51,170 nucleotides of DNA from Pseudomonadota bacterium (GTDB taxonomy: Bacteria; Pseudomonadota; Gammaproteobacteria; Burkholderiales; UBA9220). Shown piece after piece: positions 27,126 to 39,224 of this stretch (positions are counted from its first letter, which is position 1; each line of letters starts with the position of its first letter). A model generated the notes under the pieces. The model was not told where the DNA came from. It made no database searches and saw nothing but the letters and a program-made list of their open reading frames with translations. Position numbers and translations under genes: made by a program. The stretch spans positions 1 to 51,170 of the forward strand of contig JAJZVC010000020.1 of the NCBI GenBank assembly GCA_021845865.1. Reading direction: 5' to 3'.

Positions 27126-28453
27126 TTTTGGGTGTCCTGCTGCAGGAGAGGGAGGACAATGGTAATCAGCAGGCCGTGCTCATGGTTGGCTGCCGAGACC
27201 GTGCCGTGGAGATTGCGTTCAATGATCGTCTTGGTCATGTAGAGGCCGATGCCGCTGCCGAGTTCCTTGGTGGTGAAGTAGGGCTCAAAGATTCTGGGCA
27301 GGACGGCCACGGGGACGCCGCCGCCGTTGTCCTGAATCGTCAGGATGGCGTGTCCTCCCGCTTGCTCCAGCCGGATGCGGATCATGCGGTCGGGGCGGTT
27401 CTGTCCTTGGAGCGCTTCCTTGGCGTTGGCGATGATGTTCAGCACCGCCTGGGCAAACTGGTTGGCGTAACCGTAAACGACGAGCCCGGGGGCATACTGC
27501 TTTTCGAGGGAGATGTTGTTGTTCTTCAACGAGGCTTCCATGATGAACAGGGCATCGTCGATGGCGTGGGCAACGTCGAATTCCCCCGGTTCGCGGTCGG
27601 GGCGGAAGAAATCCCGGAAGTCGTCGATGGTGGAGGACATTTGCTGCAGCAGCCGGCGCGAGTGGTGAACCGCCTTTTCCAGGGCTTCAGGGGTGAGTTC
27701 CTTGAAGTCGTAATCGTCCTTGATGTTGCTGATGACGATGGAAAGGGCATTCAGGGGCTGCCGCCACTGGTGGGCAATGTTGTGGACCATCTCTCCCATG
27801 GCGGCGAGGCGTGATTGCTGGATCAGCAGGCGCTCCTGTTCCAGGTTCTTCCGCACTTCCCGCTGCAGGCTCAGGCGTTCGTTGCCCAAGGAGGAGACCA
27901 GCCTGGCGAAGCCCTTCATGAAACCGAGAATCGCCGGCAGTTTTTCCTCGGAGACGGTGGGGACTTCATGGAGCGCCTGGAAATACCCGCCTTCGTCAAA
28001 ACCGAACTCCCGCGCCTGGTGGCGGAAAAAGTCTTCGTCGGCAGCCGAGCGCAGAAACTGGCCAACGAAAACGTTGGCCACATGCTGGTCCCCGATCACG
28101 ATAGGGGCGGCTGCGTCGGTGAGGCCGTTGCGGCAGTCGTAGATGGCCCAGTCTTTTCCCTCGCGCATCTTGAGCGCCAGGTCGGTATCGCTTTCGATGC
28201 AGCGGGCGCAGGTGGCGGGGTTGGCCCGGTGGTAGTCCGTGCACAGCCGTTGCCAACGGGAGGCGGCCAGGACTTTCCCCTCCTGGTCGATGATGGCCGA
28301 GGAGACCCCCGTGGCTTCGCTGAAGCTGAGGGTGAGTTGCTGCAAGTTCTCCATGTCCAGCAGTTGCGTCAACGGCGTGGCCTCTAGCGGTGGAACATGG
28401 CGCTGGCCGGTCGCGGAGAGGTTTTGCGCGGGCATGTCGGAGAGATGTGTCAT
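27122..28453 (-). CDS. Sensor histidine kinase with PocR ligand-binding domain
   Basis: 443 residues, without membrane segments. A PocR-type sensory domain occupies about 30-185, with the Cys-containing block ATCARCIESD, KDWAIYDCRNGLTDAAAPIV and VANVFVGQFL. A coiled-coil linker leads to the H-box GEMVHNIAHQWRQPLNALSI (about 220-240). The HATPase part has YGYANQFAQAVLNIIANAKE, DNGGGVP and GSGIGLYMTKTII. PocR domains bind small organic ligands (propanediol is the classic case). It overlaps the HD-GYP gene and the upstream heme-motif kinase by four bases each. The kinase core is very close to that neighbour's, showing tandem duplication. Confidence 0.92.
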   Translation of the reverse strand: MTHLSDMPAQNLSATGQRHVPPLEATPLTQLLDMENLQQLTLSFSEATGVSSAIIDQEGKVLAASRWQRLCTDYHRANPATCARCIESDTDLALKMREGKDWAIYDCRNGLTDAAAPIVIGDQHVANVFVGQFLRSAADEDFFRHQAREFGFDEGGYFQALHEVPTVSEEKLPAILGFMKGFARLVSSLGNERLSLQREVRKNLEQERLLIQQSRLAAMGEMVHNIAHQWRQPLNALSIVISNIKDDYDFKELTPEALEKAVHHSRRLLQQMSSTIDDFRDFFRPDREPGEFDVAHAIDDALFIMEASLKNNNISLEKQYAPGLVVYGYANQFAQAVLNIIANAKEALQGQNRPDRMIRIRLEQAGGHAILTIQDNGGGVPVAVLPRIFEPYFTTKELGSGIGLYMTKTIIERNLHGTVSAANHEHGLLITIVLPLLQQDTQK

Positions 28454-30363
28454 GAGGATGGCTGGACGAGAGGAAGGGTGACAGTGACCAGGGCGCCATT
28501 CTCGTGGTTGCTTGCCTCGATGGCGCCATTGAGATTGCGCTCCAGGATCATCTTGGTCATGTAGAGGCCGATGCCGCTGCCGTTTTCCTTGGTGGTGAAA
28601 TAGGGTTCGAATATCCGCGGCAGGATTTCACCGGGGATGCCGCCGGCATTGTCCTGGATGGAAAGCCTTGCCTTGTTGTCGATTTTTTCCAGATTGATCG
28701 TTATCGTCCCGTTCGGGATACGCCCGCCGATGAGGGCGTCTTTGGCATTGGCAAGGATGTTGAGCAAAGCCTGGGAAAACTGGTTGGCATAGCCGTAACA
28801 GACGAGGCCGGGCGAGTAATTCTTGATTACGGCGATATTGTTGTTTTTCAGCGAAGCCTCCATGACGAACAGGGCATCGTCGATGGCGGCGCTGATGTCG
28901 AATTCCCCCGGTTCCCGGTCGGGGCGGAAGAAATCCCGGAAATCGTCGACGGTCGTGGACATCCTTTCCAGCAGGCGGTGAGCCCGGGATACCGACTCCT
29001 CAAGCTTTTCCTCGGTCAGCTCCCGATAGGCGTAATCGTCCTTGATGTTGGTGAGAATGATGGACAGAGCGTTAAGGGGCTGCCGCCATTGGTGGGCGAT
29101 GTTGTGGACCATCTCCCCCATGGCGGCGAGGCGGGACTGCTGGATGAGGATGTGGTCCTTTTCCCGGTTCTTCGCCACTTCCTCGGCCACGCGCTGATCC
29201 AGTTCCTGGTTGAGCTGCTTGAGAGCCTCCTCGTCCTGCTTGCGTTCGGCAATGTCGCGGACGGTGCCGATGGCGACACGCTGGCCGCTCAAATGGGTGG
29301 TGGAGATGGAGAGCTCCACGGGAAACTCCTCGCCGTTCTTGCGCCGGGCGGCGGCTTCGGTCAGCTTGCCGATGACCGGGCCCGTTCCGCTGCGCTTGTA
29401 TTCGGCGAATCCCTGCTGGAAGGCAGGCAGGAAGCGCGGCGGGACGATCAGGCCGTGCATGTCCTGGCCTAGCGCTTCTTCAGCGGTATAGCCGAAAATC
29501 CGTTCCGCGGCGGGATTCCAGTAGGTGATCCGGCCCCCGTCGTCCATCATCAGGATGGCGTCCTGGGCGGTGGTGCTGATCTGGCGGAATTTTTCCTCGC
29601 TGTCCAGCAGGTCCTGCCGGGCGGCGAAACGTTCTTTTTCCCTTTGCGCCGTGCGGCGGGCGATGAACAGGATGGCGGCCACGCCCAGGAGCCAGATGCC
29701 TCCATGGCCGGCCAGAAGTGTCCGATTGGTGCGGTTGGCCGCTGCCAGGTAAGGGGCGAGGGGAATGGTGACGTCGATGCCGCCGCGCAGATCGCCCACC
29801 TTGTAACCCTGGGCGGCATGGCATTTGAGGCAGCCTTTTTCCGTGATGAAGGGCCGCATCATGCGCAGGTGGGGCTGCTGATCGACCGGGGTGATGTCCA
29901 GCACTTCCCGTTCGCCGCGCTCCAGGCGCTTCAAGGCGGACTGTTCCCAGGGGTCCGGCGCATTGATCGGGTTGAGGGGCTTAAGGCTGGTGATGCGGCC
30001 CTTTTCGCCTTGCGGACCGGAGAAGCTCTGCATTTCCCGCAGCATGTAGGCGGGATTCATGAGGGTGAGGGACTTGCCGGATGTCGTCGTGACGTCCCGG
30101 TCCTTGATGTGGGCGAGATAGGGGTTGGGCGGCGTCTTTTCGGTGGGGGGGACGTAGACGCCGCCGTGGGAAGTGGCCCAGTTGCGGAAGGCGATGTCCT
30201 TCGAGATGTAGGCGACGGCCTGCTGGGTGGCCAGCTCGACGCTTTGCTTGCGGGTGCCGCTGATGCCCCAGGCCAGGGAAAGGACGATGATCAGCGTCCA
30301 TGCGAGCAGGCCGAGCGCCGTATTGCGGCGGATTGGCATGCGCTCAAACGAATTATTGGTCAC
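28450..30363 (-). CDS. Membrane histidine kinase with CxxCH Tll0287-like sensor and PAS domain
   Basis: About 637 residues from GTG 30363, chosen because GGGAGGGG lies four bases upstream on the minus strand; an in-frame ATG at 30381 lacks an SD at proper distance. Order: membrane segment (about 16-35), a periplasmic DUF3365/Tll0287-like domain with a heme-c attachment motif CLKCH (about 178-182), a second membrane segment (about 211-233), a PAS domain (LMDDGGRITYWNPAAERIFG), coiled coil, H-box GEMVHNIAHQWRQPLNALSI and HATPase (DNAGGIPG, GSGIGLYMTKMIL). A covalent heme suggests redox or gas sensing. It is the first gene of the kinase-kinase-HD-GYP set. Confidence 0.92.
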   Translation of the reverse strand: MTNNSFERMPIRRNTALGLLAWTLIIVLSLAWGISGTRKQSVELATQQAVAYISKDIAFRNWATSHGGVYVPPTEKTPPNPYLAHIKDRDVTTTSGKSLTLMNPAYMLREMQSFSGPQGEKGRITSLKPLNPINAPDPWEQSALKRLERGEREVLDITPVDQQPHLRMMRPFITEKGCLKCHAAQGYKVGDLRGGIDVTIPLAPYLAAANRTNRTLLAGHGGIWLLGVAAILFIARRTAQREKERFAARQDLLDSEEKFRQISTTAQDAILMMDDGGRITYWNPAAERIFGYTAEEALGQDMHGLIVPPRFLPAFQQGFAEYKRSGTGPVIGKLTEAAARRKNGEEFPVELSISTTHLSGQRVAIGTVRDIAERKQDEEALKQLNQELDQRVAEEVAKNREKDHILIQQSRLAAMGEMVHNIAHQWRQPLNALSIILTNIKDDYAYRELTEEKLEESVSRAHRLLERMSTTVDDFRDFFRPDREPGEFDISAAIDDALFVMEASLKNNNIAVIKNYSPGLVCYGYANQFSQALLNILANAKDALIGGRIPNGTITINLEKIDNKARLSIQDNAGGIPGEILPRIFEPYFTTKENGSGIGLYMTKMILERNLNGAIEASNHENGALVTVTLPLVQPSS

Positions 30364-30429
30364 GAAACCCCTCCCGGCCATCCTAGGGTCGAGTCATTGC
30401 ATATCTGTTGTTCGAGAGGTCAGTATAGA

Positions 30430-31284
30430 CTAGGCGGCGGGGCTTTTTTCGATGCGCATCGACAAATCCACGGCCTGGATGTCCTTGGTCAGGGAGCCGA
30501 TGGAAATGCGGTCCACACCGGTCTGGGCGATGGCGGCGATGCCGCGCAGGGTGATGCCCCCCGAGGCTTCCAGTTCCGCCCGTCCCTGGGTGAACTGCAC
30601 CGCCTCCCGCATCATGCGCACGGGGAAGTTGTCGAGGAGGATGAGCTTGGCGCCGGCGTCCAGGGCCTGGCGCAGTTCCCGCAGGTTTTCCACCTCGATC
30701 TGGATGGGGGTGCCGGGGGGGGCGAGCTTGCGGGCCTGCTCCAGGGCCCTGCGGACGCCGCCGGCGGCCAGGATGTGGTTTTCCTTGATCAGGATGCCGT
30801 CGTAGAGGCCGACGCGCTGGTTCTCGCCGCCCCCGACCTTGACCGCGTACTTCTGCGCCAGGCGCAGGCCCGGCAGGGTCTTGCGGGTGTCGAGGATTTT
30901 CGCCTTGCTGCCCTTCGCCGCTTCCACGTAGCGCCGGGTGGCGGTGGCGGTGGCGGAAAGGGTCTGGAGGAAGTTGAGGGCCGGCCGCTCGGCGGTGAGC
31001 AGGGCCCGGGCGGGGCCGCGGATTTCGCACAGCACCTGGCCCGCGCCGACGCAGGCGCCTTCCTCTGCGCACCAGGTGACTTCCACCCGCGGGTCCACTT
31101 GCCGGAAGCATTCCTCGAACCAGGCCACGCCGCACAGTATGGCCTTCTGCCGCGACATGACATGGGCGACGGCAACCTTCTCGGCGGGAATCAGCTGGGC
31201 GGTGAGATCGCCGGAGCCGGTGTCCTCGGCCAGGGCGGCGGCGGCGTTGGCGCGGATGGCGGCGGTAAGGTCAGGGAGGCTCAT
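30430..31284 (-). CDS. nadC: Nicotinate-nucleotide pyrophosphorylase (quinolinate phosphoribosyltransferase)
   Basis: 284 residues, the usual length. Converts quinolinate and PRPP to nicotinate mononucleotide in de novo NAD synthesis. Signatures: EDTGSGDLTAQLI near the N-terminus, NFLQTLSATATATRRYVEA, ILDTRKTLPGLRLAQKYAVK, GGGENQRVGLYDGILIKENH, LILLDNF and SGGITLRGIAAIAQTGVDRI near the C-terminus. Single gene, divergent from clpB. Confidence 0.96.
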   Translation of the reverse strand: MSLPDLTAAIRANAAAALAEDTGSGDLTAQLIPAEKVAVAHVMSRQKAILCGVAWFEECFRQVDPRVEVTWCAEEGACVGAGQVLCEIRGPARALLTAERPALNFLQTLSATATATRRYVEAAKGSKAKILDTRKTLPGLRLAQKYAVKVGGGENQRVGLYDGILIKENHILAAGGVRRALEQARKLAPPGTPIQIEVENLRELRQALDAGAKLILLDNFPVRMMREAVQFTQGRAELEASGGITLRGIAAIAQTGVDRISIGSLTKDIQAVDLSMRIEKSPAA

Positions 31285-31345
31285 GGGGAATCAGGGGCGA
31301 ATACGGGACTGGCACAAGTTTAGCCCAAAATTCTTCGCGGGGGAG

Positions 31346-31374
31346 CTTGAAATCGCTTCGCCGTCCCCCAACTA
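31346..31374 (+). promoter_or_regulatory. Sigma-32-like heat-shock promoter for clpB
   Basis: CTTGAAA (31346-31352), then 12 bases, then CCCCAACTA (31366-31374, within a run of five C). This is close to the RpoH consensus CTTGAAA-N11-15-CCCCATNTA and lies about 40 bp upstream of the clpB start, a known heat-shock regulon member. Confidence 0.75.
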
Positions 31375-31410
31375 GGGGGTATTCGAACTTTTTGCCGCGA
31401 GGAAATGCCC

Positions 31411-33990
<2,580 letters not shown>

Positions 33991-34010
33991 GCGCTCGGCC
34001 GGGAAAAGAA

Positions 34011-34036
34011 AGGGCCTGCGTCCGCAGGCCCTTTTT
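34011..34036 (+). terminator. Rho-independent terminator between clpB and the TonB receptor gene
   Basis: AGGGCCTGCG (34011-34020) / CGCAGGCCCT (34023-34032) followed by TTTT; preceded by A-rich sequence, so it can also end the convergent receptor gene. Confidence 0.92.
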
Positions 34037-34060
34037 GTTTTGGCACGAATCGGTGTTTTG

Positions 34061-36058
34061 CTAATCGCTTTCGAGGCGCAAGTTCAGCCAGAATGAACGG
34101 CCGGGGGGCTCGTTGTCGTGACGGAATTCGAAGTACTGATTGTCGGACAGGTTTTGTAGCGTCAAGGCCAACTCGCCGTTCCCTTTTCCCGTCTGGAAGC
34201 GGTAGGCAACGCGGCCGTCCCAGCGGCGGTAGGTGTCGATGAAATAGCGGCGGTTGTCGTTGGGGCCGCTATCCGTTTCGGGGAAATGGACTTCTCCCAT
34301 TTGGTAGCCCATCAGGCTGGCGCTCCAGCCGCTGCCGAAGCGGTGGGTCAGCATCAGGCTCTGGTTGTTGGTGGGCATTGAATTGGTATAGGGGATATTA
34401 TCCATATCCAAGCTTTTTACCTTGCCGTGGGACAAGCTGTAAATCAGCCGGGTGCGGGGGCCGACATCCCATTTCAACTGGGTCTCGAAGCCCTTGACGG
34501 TGGCGCTGCCCGGATTGAGATAGCCGTTTGCCACGGAATCTCCGTTTTCCACGATCAAATCACTGAATTCATCGCGAAATAGCCGGAAATCCAAGTCGAG
34601 GTTGGCCAATTTTCCGAGATAGCCGATTTCCGTGGAGCGGACGCGTTCCGATTTGAGCCGTTGGTTAACCAAGCCCAGGGCGATGAAGGGGTCTGCCCGC
34701 ACCTTTTCGAAGTCAGTCGGCGTGCGGGTTGCCTCCGAGCGGCTGACGCGCAGGGTGTGGCCGGGCAGGAAATGCCAGTTGGCGGCAACTCGCGGCGTGA
34801 TATCCGTGCCGGTGTAGCTGTTGTCCTCCATCATGGCGCCGACGTTGAAAATCAGGCTGGGCCGCGCACGCCATTCCAGGTTGCCGAAAAGCCGGCCCAA
34901 GTGAAAGGACTGGAGCTTGAATTTGTCGAATTGTACGCTTTGGGCAAAATCCGGGTAATGGTAGCCGGGGGCATAAACCTTGTCGTAGCGCACACTGCCG
35001 CCCCATACCAGGCGGGTAGTTTGGCTGGGGGAAAAGGTGTGCTGGGCTTCCAGGTCGTGACGCTGGGCGATGACATCCATGTTGGTGCTGCTCGTGTTGT
35101 CGGTGTAGGTGCCGTAGCTGCTTTCATAGCTGTGGTAGTACTGGACGGATAATTCCCCGCCCCCGGCTAGGGACCGCCTCCAGTTGAGCTGAGCAAAGTG
35201 GTTGTCGGTCGTCTTCCAGTAGGGATACAGTTCGCCAGCATCGCCTTCCTGGCGGCTGCCGCCGTTGTAGCCGAACTGGAACCCCAGTTCATTGGTGGCG
35301 TTGAGCTGATAATCGGCGCGAAAGGTGAAGAGGCGGATTTTCCGATCGTCGAATTTGTTCCAGTTCCAGCGGTCGGCGGTGGACAACGGCTGGCGCATGA
35401 GCTGGTTTTCGCCCTGATCATTGCGGAAGCCGGCGGTGAGCCGGTAACTCAGGTCTCCGCTGCGGCCGCCGTAACGGGCTATGGTCTCTTCGCGATTGCG
35501 GCCGGTGGATAGGGAAACCATTTTGCCTTGTGTGTCGGCCGTATGGCGGGTGATGATATTGATCACCCCCATGAAGGAATTGGCGCCATAGCTGGCTGCG
35601 TTGGGGCCTCGGGTCACTTCGATGCGCTCGATATCGTCGAGGGCGAGAGGGATGTCGCTCCACAAAACGCCACCATAGAGGGGCGAATAGATCGAACGGC
35701 CATCTACTAGCACCTGCATGTAGCGGGCGTAGGGGTCGGACAGGCCGTGGTAACTCACGGTGCTGTCCATAGTGTAGGCGCGGGTGGAATGGTAGGACAC
35801 TACCATCCCCGGCACGAGGCGGAACACCTCCGACAGGTCCCAGGCGCCGGAATCCTTGATCATCTGGCGGTCGATGACCGTCACCGCCGCCGGTGCCTCG
35901 TCCACCCGTTGAGGCAGGCGCGAAACCGTCAGGACGACGGGCATGTCGTCCAGGTAGGCGCTTTCGGATAGGGGGACATCGGCCTGCGCCTGGGCCGTCA
36001 GGCTGGCGATGCAGCCAGCCAAGATGGCGGCAAGGCCGTGGCCCTGCTTTCTTTTCAC
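34061..36058 (-). CDS. TonB-dependent outer-membrane receptor
   Basis: 665 residues from GTG 36058, with GGGAG seven bases upstream. Signal peptide about 1-26 (ending AQAQADV). Plug domain at about 40-155 with VLTVSRLPQRVDEAPAAVTV, VDGRSIYSPLYGG, and GPNAASYGANSFMGVINIIT; then a 22-strand-type barrel ending in RSFWLNLRLESD. It imports a ligand using TonB energy; vitamin B12 (BtuB), siderophore or copper receptors share this plug type and the ligand cannot be told. No transport genes adjoin it. The upstream gap is AT-rich and might hold a Fur-type site, but I see no clear one. Confidence 0.9.
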   Translation of the reverse strand: MKRKQGHGLAAILAGCIASLTAQAQADVPLSESAYLDDMPVVLTVSRLPQRVDEAPAAVTVIDRQMIKDSGAWDLSEVFRLVPGMVVSYHSTRAYTMDSTVSYHGLSDPYARYMQVLVDGRSIYSPLYGGVLWSDIPLALDDIERIEVTRGPNAASYGANSFMGVINIITRHTADTQGKMVSLSTGRNREETIARYGGRSGDLSYRLTAGFRNDQGENQLMRQPLSTADRWNWNKFDDRKIRLFTFRADYQLNATNELGFQFGYNGGSRQEGDAGELYPYWKTTDNHFAQLNWRRSLAGGGELSVQYYHSYESSYGTYTDNTSSTNMDVIAQRHDLEAQHTFSPSQTTRLVWGGSVRYDKVYAPGYHYPDFAQSVQFDKFKLQSFHLGRLFGNLEWRARPSLIFNVGAMMEDNSYTGTDITPRVAANWHFLPGHTLRVSRSEATRTPTDFEKVRADPFIALGLVNQRLKSERVRSTEIGYLGKLANLDLDFRLFRDEFSDLIVENGDSVANGYLNPGSATVKGFETQLKWDVGPRTRLIYSLSHGKVKSLDMDNIPYTNSMPTNNQSLMLTHRFGSGWSASLMGYQMGEVHFPETDSGPNDNRRYFIDTYRRWDGRVAYRFQTGKGNGELALTLQNLSDNQYFEFRHDNEPPGRSFWLNLRLESD

Positions 36059-36239
36059 AGCGTGTCTCCCTGATGTTTTAAGTATTTTTACTAACTAAAT
36101 TTTGCGGGGGATTCAGCCTCGGGACCATAGGGGGTTCCCCGATGGATATTCAAACTATTTTGTGATAAGCGATGCGGCTTCGATTGTGAAGAGCGTTATT
36201 TAGTAGAATGAGGGCCTGTCATCTGCCGAGGAGAGGCCC

Positions 36240-36425
36240 ATGCCCTACGTCAATATCCGCATCGCCGGCACCCTGAGCCGGGAACAGAAACAGAAGATCG
36301 CCGAGGAAATCACCGATACCCTGGAGCGCATCGCCCACAAGCCGAAGTCCTATACCTACATCGCCTTCGACGAGTTGCCCGACGAGAACTGGGCCATCGC
36401 CGGCAAGCTGCTGGACGAGGATTGA
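36240..36425 (+). CDS. 4-oxalocrotonate tautomerase-family protein
   Basis: 61 residues starting [10 protein letters not shown]; after Met removal the catalytic Pro1 is exposed, as in 4-OT enzymes. [20 protein letters not shown] forms the family helix. The second-residue Pro and the length (about 62) fit a small tautomerase; the substrate is unknown. It has a GAGGAG-like SD just upstream and is followed by uvrC after 13 bp. No aromatic-degradation genes are nearby. Confidence 0.85.
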   Translation: MPYVNIRIAGTLSREQKQKIAEEITDTLERIAHKPKSYTYIAFDELPDENWAIAGKLLDED

Positions 36426-36438
36426 GCCGCCGTACCCC

Positions 36439-38244
36439 GTGTCCGATTTCGATATCAAAAGCTTTCTCGCCAATCTCCCAAACCTGCCGGGCGTGTACCG
36501 CATGCTCGGCAAGAAGGGGGAGGTGCTCTATGTCGGCAAGGCCAAGAGCCTGAAGAAGCGGGTGTCGTCCTATTTCCAGAAAGCCCAGCCGTCGCCGCGC
36601 ATCCAGTTGATGGTGGCCCAGATCGCCCGCATCGAGACCACCGTTACCCAGTCCGAGTCCGAGGCCCTGCTGCTGGAAAACAACCTCATCAAGGCGCTTT
36701 CCCCCCGCTACAACATCCTGTTCCGGGATGACAAATCCTATCCTTATGTGGTGCTGACCAGCCACCCCTTTCCGCGCCTGGGTTTTTTTCGCGGCACGCC
36801 GGACAAGAAGCAGCAGTTCTTCGGCCCTTTCCCCAGCGCGGGGTCGGTGCGGGAGAGCATCCAGCTGCTGCAGAAGGTGTTCCAGCTGCGCACCTGCGAG
36901 GACAGCGTCTACAACAACCGCTCCCGCCCCTGCCTCTTGCACCAGATCAAGCGCTGCACCGCCCCCTGCGTGGGCCTGATCGACGAGGAAACCTACCGGG
37001 AGGACGTCAATACCGCCGCCCTGTTCCTGCTCGGCAAGGAGCAGCAGGCCCTGGACCATATCGCGCGCAAGATGCAGGCCGCGGCGGAGGCCCGGCAATA
37101 CGAGGTGGCGGCCATTTTCCGCGACCAGATTTTCGCCCTGCGCAAGCTGCAGGAGCGCCAGGTGGTGGACGACGCCAGCGGCAGCACCGACGCCGACGTG
37201 GTGGCCTGCGCCGCGGACAAGGGCCTGCTTTGCGTCAACCTGGTGATGGTACGGGGAGGGCGGCACCTGGGGGACAAGAGCTTCTTCCCGGCCAATGCCG
37301 AGGACTCCGATACCCGTTCGGCCCTGGAGGCCTTCATCGCCCAGCACTACCTGGCCCAGCCGGTGCCGCCCCTCATCGTGGTGAGCGAGCCGCTGGAGAC
37401 GGAGGAACTGGAGACGGCCCTTTCCGAGCAGGGGGGACGCAAGGCGCGCATCGTCACGCGGCCGGTGGGGGAGCGCCGGGTGTGGGCCCAGATGGCCCTG
37501 CAAAACGCCAGGCTGGCCATCGGCCAGAAGGCGTCCCAGCAGTCCACCCAGGAGGCCCGCCTGCAGGCTCTGCAGGAAGGGCTGGGGCTCCCGGCGGAAA
37601 CCCAGCGCATCGAATGCTTCGACATCAGCCACACCATGGGCGAGGCGACCGTGGCCTCCTGCGTGGTCTACGACCGCCTCGCCATGCAGAACGGCGAATA
37701 CCGCCGCTACAACATCAGCGGGGTGACGCCGGGGGACGACTACGGCGCCATGCGCCAGGCCCTGGAGCGGCGCTATCGCAAGATTGCCGAAGGGGAGGGG
37801 GTGGTGCCCGACCTGGTGCTGATCGACGGCGGCAAGGGTCAGCTGGCGGAGGCGGTGAAGGTGCTGGAGGACGTGGGGCTGACCGGCGTCGCCCTGGTGG
37901 GGGTGGCGAAGGGGGAGGAGCGCAAGCCCGGCCTGGAAACCCTGGTGTTCCCGGGGAGGGCGCCGGTTTCCCTGCCCAGCGACCATCCGGGATTGCACCT
38001 GATCCAGCAGATCCGCGACGAGGCGCACCGTTTCGCCATCACCGGCCACCGGGCCAAGCGTGGCAAGGCGCGGACCACCTCCACCCTTGAAGACATCGCC
38101 GGCATCGGCGCCAAGCGGCGGCAGAAGCTGCTGACCACCTTCGGCGGCCTGAAAGGCGTGCAGGGGGCGAGCGTGGAAGAGCTGGCGAAGGTGGAAGGAA
38201 TCAGCCGCAAGCTTGCGGAAGAAATATACCGCCAACTACACTAG
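36439..38244 (+). CDS. uvrC: Excinuclease ABC subunit C
   Basis: 601 residues (E. coli 610), start GTG 36439. Makes both incisions in nucleotide excision repair. N-terminal GIY-YIG nuclease ([20 protein letters not shown], about 14-33), a Cys-rich part ([17 protein letters not shown]), UvrB-binding UVR motif ([17 protein letters not shown], about 217-233), the RNase H-like C-terminal nuclease ([34 protein letters not shown]) and a helix-hairpin-helix tail ([19 protein letters not shown]). It is followed by pgsA, the common uvrC-pgsA order. Confidence 0.98.
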   Translation: MSDFDIKSFLANLPNLPGVYRMLGKKGEVLYVGKAKSLKKRVSSYFQKAQPSPRIQLMVAQIARIETTVTQSESEALLLENNLIKALSPRYNILFRDDKSYPYVVLTSHPFPRLGFFRGTPDKKQQFFGPFPSAGSVRESIQLLQKVFQLRTCEDSVYNNRSRPCLLHQIKRCTAPCVGLIDEETYREDVNTAALFLLGKEQQALDHIARKMQAAAEARQYEVAAIFRDQIFALRKLQERQVVDDASGSTDADVVACAADKGLLCVNLVMVRGGRHLGDKSFFPANAEDSDTRSALEAFIAQHYLAQPVPPLIVVSEPLETEELETALSEQGGRKARIVTRPVGERRVWAQMALQNARLAIGQKASQQSTQEARLQALQEGLGLPAETQRIECFDISHTMGEATVASCVVYDRLAMQNGEYRRYNISGVTPGDDYGAMRQALERRYRKIAEGEGVVPDLVLIDGGKGQLAEAVKVLEDVGLTGVALVGVAKGEERKPGLETLVFPGRAPVSLPSDHPGLHLIQQIRDEAHRFAITGHRAKRGKARTTSTLEDIAGIGAKRRQKLLTTFGGLKGVQGASVEELAKVEGISRKLAEEIYRQLH

Positions 38245-38306
38245 CGGTTTATCGATGACACACCGCTGTCCTGTGGCCGCCGCCGCAGGGGAGCAAGGCC
38301 CACACC

Positions 38307-38882
38307 ATGAAACTGAATATTCCGAATATCCTCACCTGGCTGCGCATCGCCATGATTCCGCTGGTGGTGGGCATTTATTATCTGCCGGACGGTTGGATGA
38401 CACCGGAAACCAAGAACCTGACCGCCGCCGCCTTTTTCGCCGCCGCCGCGGTCACCGACTGGTTCGACGGCTACCTGGCCCGGGCCCTGAACCAGACCTC
38501 GGCCTTCGGCGCTTTTCTCGACCCGGTGGCGGACAAACTGATGGTGGCCGCCGCCCTGGTGGTGCTGGTGGAATTGTCCCGGGTGAACGCCGTCATCGCC
38601 CTCATCATCGTCGGCCGGGAAATCACCATTTCCGCCCTCAGGGAGTGGATGGCGTCCATCGGCGAGCGCAAGAGCGTGGCGGTGTCCTTCATCGGCAAAC
38701 TCAAGACCGCCACCCAGATGGTGGCCATCCTGCTGCTGCTTTACCACGGCCCCCTGGCGGCCGGCCTGGACGCTCAAACCGCGGGTACGTTTTTGATTTA
38801 TTTGGCGGCTTTCCTGACCTTGTGGTCCATGGCCTACTACCTCAAAATGGCCGCGCCGCAAATCATGAAAGCAGACGCTTGA
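38307..38882 (+). CDS. pgsA: CDP-diacylglycerol-glycerol-3-phosphate 3-phosphatidyltransferase
   Basis: 191 residues, inner-membrane enzyme making phosphatidylglycerol phosphate. The CDP-alcohol phosphotransferase motif D-G-x2-A-R-x8-G-x3-D-x3-D is visible as DWFDGYLARALNQTSAFGAF followed by LDPVADKL (about 52-80). Starts MKLNIPNILTWLRIAMIPLV; four to five membrane segments. It lies 62 bp after uvrC and just before tRNA-Gly and tRNA-Cys, a well-known arrangement. Confidence 0.96.
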   Translation: MKLNIPNILTWLRIAMIPLVVGIYYLPDGWMTPETKNLTAAAFFAAAAVTDWFDGYLARALNQTSAFGAFLDPVADKLMVAAALVVLVELSRVNAVIALIIVGREITISALREWMASIGERKSVAVSFIGKLKTATQMVAILLLLYHGPLAAGLDAQTAGTFLIYLAAFLTLWSMAYYLKMAAPQIMKADA

Positions 38883-38929
38883 CAGTCGTCCGAGAATCAT
38901 TAAAATGGCGGCTTCTTTGCAGTAACGAC

Positions 38930-39005
<76 letters not shown>

Positions 39006-39092
39006 GGATTTCAAGGGAAGGCGTTACCGCTTTCCCTTTTTAGTTTCAGCCAGCCGGTTCGGGTTCCGTTCCGAGCGGCGACCGAGCAGCAT

Positions 39093-39166
39093 GGCGGGGT
39101 GGCAGAGTGGTTATGCAGCGGCCTGCAAAGCCGTGGACGCCGGTTCGATTCCGACCCCCGCCTCCA
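39093..39166 (+). tRNA. tRNA-Cys (anticodon GCA)
   Basis: 74 nt, acceptor GGCGGGG / CCCCGCC with TCCA end, anticodon stem around CTGCAAA (anticodon GCA). Lies 87 bp after tRNA-Gly and probably shares its transcript. Confidence 0.96.
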
Positions 39167-39171
39167 GAATG

Positions 39172-39198
39172 AAAAACCGCCCGTAGGCGGTTTTTTTA
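39172..39198 (+). terminator. Bidirectional terminator between tRNA-Cys and the aldolase gene
   Basis: AAAACCGCC / GGCGGTTTT stem with loop CGTA, T-run on the plus strand and a matching T-run on the minus strand, so it can also end the leftward aldolase transcript. Confidence 0.9.
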
Positions 39199-39224
39199 TT
39201 GCGGCTTGCCGTGTCCGCCGCGCG

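Noticed and set aside
36059-36239. Cobalamin riboswitch or clear Fur box upstream of the TonB receptor
   Set aside because: The gap is AT-rich but I see no B12-box core or a convincing Fur 19-mer.
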